Assembly: GCA_003562605.1 (NCBI GenBank)
Contig: PWUG01000150.1
Location: 1-10,220, forward strand
Direction of reading: 5' to 3'
DNA: 10,220 nt
Source: Syntrophomonadaceae bacterium
GTDB taxonomy: Bacteria > Bacillota_D > Dethiobacteria > DTU022
Shown here: one piece after another, positions 6,844 to 10,220 of the stretch
How the letters are laid out: the number at the start of each line of letters is the position of its first letter
Position numbering within the stretch: the first letter of the stretch is position 1
The notes under the pieces: generated by a model
What the model saw: only the letters and a program-made list of their open reading frames with translations
Told to the model about the DNA's origin: nothing
The model's database searches: none
Program-made: the position numbers and the translations under genes

Positions 6844-7788
6844 TTACATTGTACTGATTTTAAACAGGGACCCCTGGTGGGTGCCGCGTATTTTCAGTTC
6901 ATGTTCCACCAATGAGGCAATCTCGCCGGCGCTTTCCGACCAATGTGGGGCGATCAGGAGTTCTTCGGAGGTTGCCTGGCTGGCAAGGCGATGGATGACG
7001 ATCCCGGGAGAAAGTTTTTCCAGGCAGTTACAGAGGATAGGGACGTAGTCTTCCGCTTTTTCGTACACGCATACCTCTCCCTGCATATACTGCCCGGACA
7101 GGGTGGTATGCCTGATTACCTGGAGGTGATGGAATTTAACTCCGTCAACCCCCAGGCGGTTCAGAAAATCAATGGTTTTGTACATAATGGAGGGTGTTTC
7201 TCCAGGTAGTCCGAGAATTATATGTGCACAGGTATAAATACCCCGATTGCGGGTAAGGTTCACTGCTTTGGCAAATGAGGCCGAGTCGTGGCCGCGGTTA
7301 ATTCTATTAAGAGTGTTGTCATGGGCTGACTGCAGGCCATATTCAATCCAGAGGTGACAGTGGTCTGCGTAACCTTCCAGCATTTCCAGAATCCCTTCAG
7401 AAATGCAGTCCGGTCTTGTAGCAATGCTTAAACCGATCACTTCGGAATTGGAAAGTGCTTCATCGTAAAGTGCTTTCAGGTGATCCAAAGGACCGTATGT
7501 ATTAGTATAGGATTGGAAGTAGGCCAGGTAAAGGGCTTGCTTATTTTTTTTCATGCCCCTTATAATTTGTTCGCTGATTGAAACAGCAGTATCGCTTCTG
7601 CTGAAAGGGGCAAAAGAAGGATTGTAACAGTAACTGCAGCCATCCAGGCCTATAGTCCCGTCGCGGTTTGGGCATGAAAAGCCGGCATCTATGGGGATCT
7701 TGTATACAGGTTCACCGAATTTTCGCCTAAAAAAGCTGCTGAGCCGGTAAAACCACCCCGGTTGTTGTGGTGCAACATCACAAGTCAT
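6844..7788 (-). CDS. TIGR01212/YtqA-type radical SAM protein
   Basis: The product (314 residues from the chosen start) matches the YtqA/YhcC radical SAM family: KFGEPVYKIPIDAGFSCPNRDG, an iron-sulfur motif C-x11-C-x2-C (Cys39, Cys51, Cys54), YFQSYTNTYGP, IGLSIATRPDC, LWIEYGLQS, NRGHD, HIILGLPGE, GVKFHHLQV and IHRLASQ. The reaction is not known to me; family members are related to Elp3-like and tRNA- or metabolite-modifying radical SAM enzymes. The frame is open back to an ATG at 7908, but that would overlap mnmG by 131 bases and add non-family sequence. An ATG at 7786-7788, with AAGG nine bases upstream and an 11-base overlap with mnmG, fits the family length of about 320 residues; ATG 7792-7794 is the alternative. 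Its coupling to mnmG hints at a tRNA-related role, but this is inference. Confidence 0.9.
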   Translation of the reverse strand: MTCDVAPQQPGWFYRLSSFFRRKFGEPVYKIPIDAGFSCPNRDGTIGLDGCSYCYNPSFAPFSRSDTAVSISEQIIRGMKKNKQALYLAYFQSYTNTYGPLDHLKALYDEALSNSEVIGLSIATRPDCISEGILEMLEGYADHCHLWIEYGLQSAHDNTLNRINRGHDSASFAKAVNLTRNRGIYTCAHIILGLPGETPSIMYKTIDFLNRLGVDGVKFHHLQVIRHTTLSGQYMQGEVCVYEKAEDYVPILCNCLEKLSPGIVIHRLASQATSEELLIAPHWSESAGEIASLVEHELKIRGTHQGSLFKISTM

Positions 7789-9718
7789 AATCATCAGCCT
7801 TGGTTTCGATTTCACATGAACTGCACAGGGTATCAGGCCTTTCCAGGTAGAGCAGCAAGACCGATATGTCTGCCGGGCTAACTCCTTCCATGCGACAGGC
7901 CTGGCCAATAGTGGCCGGTCGTATTTCCTCCAGTTTTTGGCGGGCTTCTCTTGACAGGTTTATTGCTTTTTGGTAGTTAAAGTCAGCCGGGATTGGCCTC
8001 TCGTGCATCCGGGCTGTTTTTTCGATCATTTGCTGCTGCTTGTTAATATAGCCTGCATACTTGATCTGGCTTTCCAGCTCATTTATGGTCCCCTGCGGTA
8101 ACTCAGGAATTTCCAGACCTTCCCATGCGCGGTAAGAACGGTAACTGATTTCCGGCCGTCGAATTAATTCCAGCGCGCTGACCGGGTGTTTCGGAGCAGC
8201 AGAACCTTGACTGTTTAAAAAATCTTCAATAATGCTGCCCGGATTATGCCTGGTACTTTCAAGCCGCGTTAGCTCTTTTTCAATAAAATTCTTCTTGGCA
8301 AGATATAGGCGATAGCGCTCTTCGTCGATCAGGCCTATTGAACGGCTTGTTTCCGTCAGGCGCAGGTCGGCGTTATCCTGGCGAAGCAGCAGGCGATATT
8401 CTCCACGTGAAGTAAAAATGCGGTACGGTTCCCGGACTCCCCGTGTGACCAGGTCGTCAACCATTACTCCGATGTAAGCTTCATTTCGTCTGAGAATAAG
8501 CGGTTCCTTGTTTTTCAGGTAATGCACGGCATTAATTCCTGCCACCAGGCCCTGGGCGGCCGCTTCTTCGTAGCCGGTTGTGCCGTTGACCTGTCCGGCG
8601 AAAAAGAGTCCGGGTTGAGCTTTTGTTTCCAGGGATAACTTTAATTGAATCGGTGGGGCGTAATCGTATTCGATGGCATAAGCAGGACGCATGATTTCCA
8701 CATTTTCGAGCCCTTTGATTGTGTGCAGAAAAGCTTCCTGGATCCCGGGCGGTAAACCTGTGGAAATGCCCTGCAGGTATAGTTCATCGGTATCAGCGCC
8801 CTCCGGTTCAATAAAGATCGGATGGCGGTCGCGGTCAGCAAATCGGACGATTTTATCTTCGATTGAAGGGCAGTAGCGCGGCCCGCTTCCTTTAATCAGA
8901 CCGCTGTAGATCGGGGCCAGGGCAAAGTTCTCACGAATTAAATCGTGAGTATTGCTGTTCGTATATGTCATCCAGCAGGGAGTTTGTTTTGCGGGAGCGC
9001 CATGCCCTGCAATTGAAAAACCAGGAGCGCCGGGGTCACCGTAAACCGGGGTCAGGTTTTTGAAATCAATACTGCGCCGGTAAACCCTTGGGGGTGTGCC
9101 AGTTTTAAATCGGTCAAAATTTATACCCAGGTTTTGCATGCTTTTAACCAGGTTAAAGGAAGGGGTCAGGCTTCCTGGTGAGGCGGTGTAGTGGCGATCA
9201 CCCAGAAAAATTTCCGAGGCGAGGTAAACCCCGCTGCAGATGATTACAGTTTTACTTTTATAGAAGGCGCCACTGCGTCCGAATATCCCTGTCAGTGAGC
9301 CGTTTTCAACCCTGACTTCCTCGGCCATATCTTCGCGGATAGTTAGATTTGGTTCCTCTTCAAGGGCTATACGCATTGTGCGTTGGTAACCCCATTTATC
9401 AATTTGTGCGCGTAGTGCCTGTACTGCCGGTCCTTTACCGGTATTTAAAAGGCGGACCTGCAGCAGGTTTTTGTCGGCGACACGGGCCATTTCGCCGCCG
9501 AGAGCATCGATTTCCCTCACCAGGTGACCTTTCCCCGGGCCTCCCAGGGATGGATTGCAGGCCATATACGCGATCATGTCGAGGTTTAAGGATAAAAGAA
9601 GTGTACGGCAGCCCAGCCTGGCCGCAGCTAATGCTGCTTCACATCCGGCATGACCTGCTCCGACAACGACAACATCGTAACGGTCATCCGGTATTATGTT
9701 ATTTCCTGAAATGGTCAT
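7778..9718 (-). CDS. mnmG: tRNA uridine-5-carboxymethylaminomethyl modification enzyme MnmG (GidA)
   Basis: This 646-residue FAD enzyme partners with MnmE to install the (carboxymethyl)aminomethyl group at C5 of wobble uridine 34 in a set of tRNAs. The FAD-binding VVVVGAGHAGCEAA (16-29), MACNPSLGGPGKGH (52-65, with Cys54), FKTGTPPR (204-211), GSGPRYCPSIEDK (277-289, with the conserved Cys283), GQVNGTTGYEEAAAQG, and the C-terminal IGQACRMEGVSPADISVLLLYL are diagnostic. Length is slightly above the usual 620-635. It follows nadE with a 20-base gap; the ribosome binding site is weak (GGTGG at 9725-9729). The usual Bacillota neighbours mnmE, rsmG and noc are not adjacent here: nadE is upstream and a radical SAM gene downstream. 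Confidence 0.97.
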   Translation of the reverse strand: MTISGNNIIPDDRYDVVVVGAGHAGCEAALAAARLGCRTLLLSLNLDMIAYMACNPSLGGPGKGHLVREIDALGGEMARVADKNLLQVRLLNTGKGPAVQALRAQIDKWGYQRTMRIALEEEPNLTIREDMAEEVRVENGSLTGIFGRSGAFYKSKTVIICSGVYLASEIFLGDRHYTASPGSLTPSFNLVKSMQNLGINFDRFKTGTPPRVYRRSIDFKNLTPVYGDPGAPGFSIAGHGAPAKQTPCWMTYTNSNTHDLIRENFALAPIYSGLIKGSGPRYCPSIEDKIVRFADRDRHPIFIEPEGADTDELYLQGISTGLPPGIQEAFLHTIKGLENVEIMRPAYAIEYDYAPPIQLKLSLETKAQPGLFFAGQVNGTTGYEEAAAQGLVAGINAVHYLKNKEPLILRRNEAYIGVMVDDLVTRGVREPYRIFTSRGEYRLLLRQDNADLRLTETSRSIGLIDEERYRLYLAKKNFIEKELTRLESTRHNPGSIIEDFLNSQGSAAPKHPVSALELIRRPEISYRSYRAWEGLEIPELPQGTINELESQIKYAGYINKQQQMIEKTARMHERPIPADFNYQKAINLSREARQKLEEIRPATIGQACRMEGVSPADISVLLLYLERPDTLCSSCEIETKADDYDL

Positions 9719-9738
9719 CGGGATCCACCAGCCCTTTA

Positions 9739-10220
9739 CTATTCATAACCACGGGCAATCGGCATGCGCCGTCCCAGGCCAAAAGAACTGGTGGTAATGC
9801 GCAGCCCCGGCGCCGCCTGGCGCCGTTTAAACTCACTTCGGTCAACCATTTGAATAACTTTTTCAACAGTCTCTTTTTTAAAACCTTTGGCGATAATATC
9901 GGGACCGGACATGTTTTCTTCAATATAGTACTGCAGGATTGGATCGAGAATATGATAGGGCGGAAGGGAGTCTTCATCTTTTTGGCCGGGTCGCAGTTCT
10001 GCCGAAGGGGCTTTTTTAATGGTTCTATCCGGGATAACATCGCTTCCATAAATATTATTAAAGTGGTCGGCCAGTTCATAAACCATCATTTTTGGCAGGT
10101 CGGAGATAGCTGCCAGGCCCCCGGCCATATCTCCGTAAAGGGTGCTGTAACCCACGGCAAGCTCAGACTTGTTGCCGGTGGCCAGAATCAGGTAACCTTC
10201 CCGGTTCGAAATATGCATCA
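9739..10220 (-). CDS. nadE: Glutamine-dependent NAD+ synthetase, C-terminal part, 5' end cut by window
   Basis: Only the last 160 or so codons are in the window; the reading frame continues past position 10220, where the final two bases fit a Leu codon before the Met at 10216-10218. The visible part is the end of the synthetase (ATP pyrophosphatase) domain: ILATGNKSELAVGYSTLYGD, DMAGG, the KKAPSAELRPGQKDEDSLPP segment that marks NadE, and the end RQAAPGLRITTSSFGLGRRMPIA typical of the long glutamine-hydrolysing form. The reaction is ATP-dependent amidation of nicotinic acid adenine dinucleotide to NAD+. The long (glutaminase-fused) form is inferred from the C-terminal signature, since the N-terminal amidohydrolase domain is outside. 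It is upstream of mnmG in the same orientation with a 20-base gap, so they are probably co-transcribed. Confidence 0.95.
   Translation of the reverse strand, partial: MHISNREGYLILATGNKSELAVGYSTLYGDMAGGLAAISDLPKMMVYELADHFNNIYGSDVIPDRTIKKAPSAELRPGQKDEDSLPPYHILDPILQYYIEENMSGPDIIAKGFKKETVEKVIQMVDRSEFKRRQAAPGLRITTSSFGLGRRMPIARGYE

Noticed and set aside
6551..7048. A 165-codon plus-strand frame running from the end of kce into the convergent radical SAM gene.
   Set aside because: It overlaps two well-supported genes in the wrong frames and its translation shows no family features.
7789..7908. Upstream extension of the radical SAM gene to the ATG at 7908.
   Set aside because: It overlaps the conserved C-terminus of mnmG in another frame, adds residues not found in the family, and the ATG at 7788 with its own AAGG site gives the normal length.
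9699..10079. A 126-codon minus-strand frame overlapping nadE and the start of mnmG.
   Set aside because: It is out of frame with the clearly recognisable NadE C-terminus and has no ribosome binding site or domain of its own.
1..10220. Mobile elements, CRISPR arrays, prophage or defence genes.
   Set aside because: No spaced direct repeats, transposase or integrase motifs, tRNA attachment sites or abrupt change in composition were seen; the genes are housekeeping or catabolic.

Overview
The window reads as a fragment of an anaerobic Bacillota chromosome (Clostridia in the broad sense, possibly a syntroph or amino-acid fermenter). The evidence is very strong AGGAGGTGATCC-type ribosome binding sites, GTG and TTG starts, a YprA/YprB (MrfA/MrfB) pair, a lysine-fermentation module and a cysteine-rich ferredoxin-like protein. 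Base composition is near balanced and looks even throughout. Nothing points to phage, plasmid, insertion sequence, CRISPR or recent transfer. The taxonomic guess is inference.

Layout. Left block, minus strand (3024 to 1): yprA (MrfA-like DEAD/DEAH helicase) followed with a 4-base overlap by yprB (MrfB-like DEDDh exonuclease, cut by the window edge). yprB starts at GTG behind a near-perfect Shine-Dalgarno and is easily missed. A 208-base divergent intergenic region (3025-3232) separates this block from the plus-strand block.

Centre block, plus strand (3233 to 6771): a TTG-start gene for an unusual protein that joins a winged-helix-like N-terminus, a cysteine-dense middle domain and a C-terminal 2x[4Fe-4S] ferredoxin domain. 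After a 121-base gap come three genes of anaerobic lysine fermentation, kdd, kal and kce. Their products oxidise 3,5-diaminohexanoate, cleave the resulting 3-keto-5-aminohexanoate with acetyl-CoA, and deaminate 3-aminobutyryl-CoA to crotonyl-CoA. The aminomutases that begin the pathway (KamA, KamD/KamE) are not in the window.

Right block, minus strand (10220 to 6844), convergent with kce: the C-terminal part of a glutamine-type NAD+ synthetase (nadE), then mnmG (tRNA wobble-uridine modification), then a TIGR01212/YtqA-type radical SAM protein, tightly packed as an apparent operon.

Most genes belong to recognised families. The least understood element is the winged-helix/cysteine-rich/ferredoxin protein at 3233-4330, and its position directly upstream of an aminomutase-less lysine module is the best lead. 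No tRNA, rRNA, riboswitch or convincing intrinsic terminator was seen.
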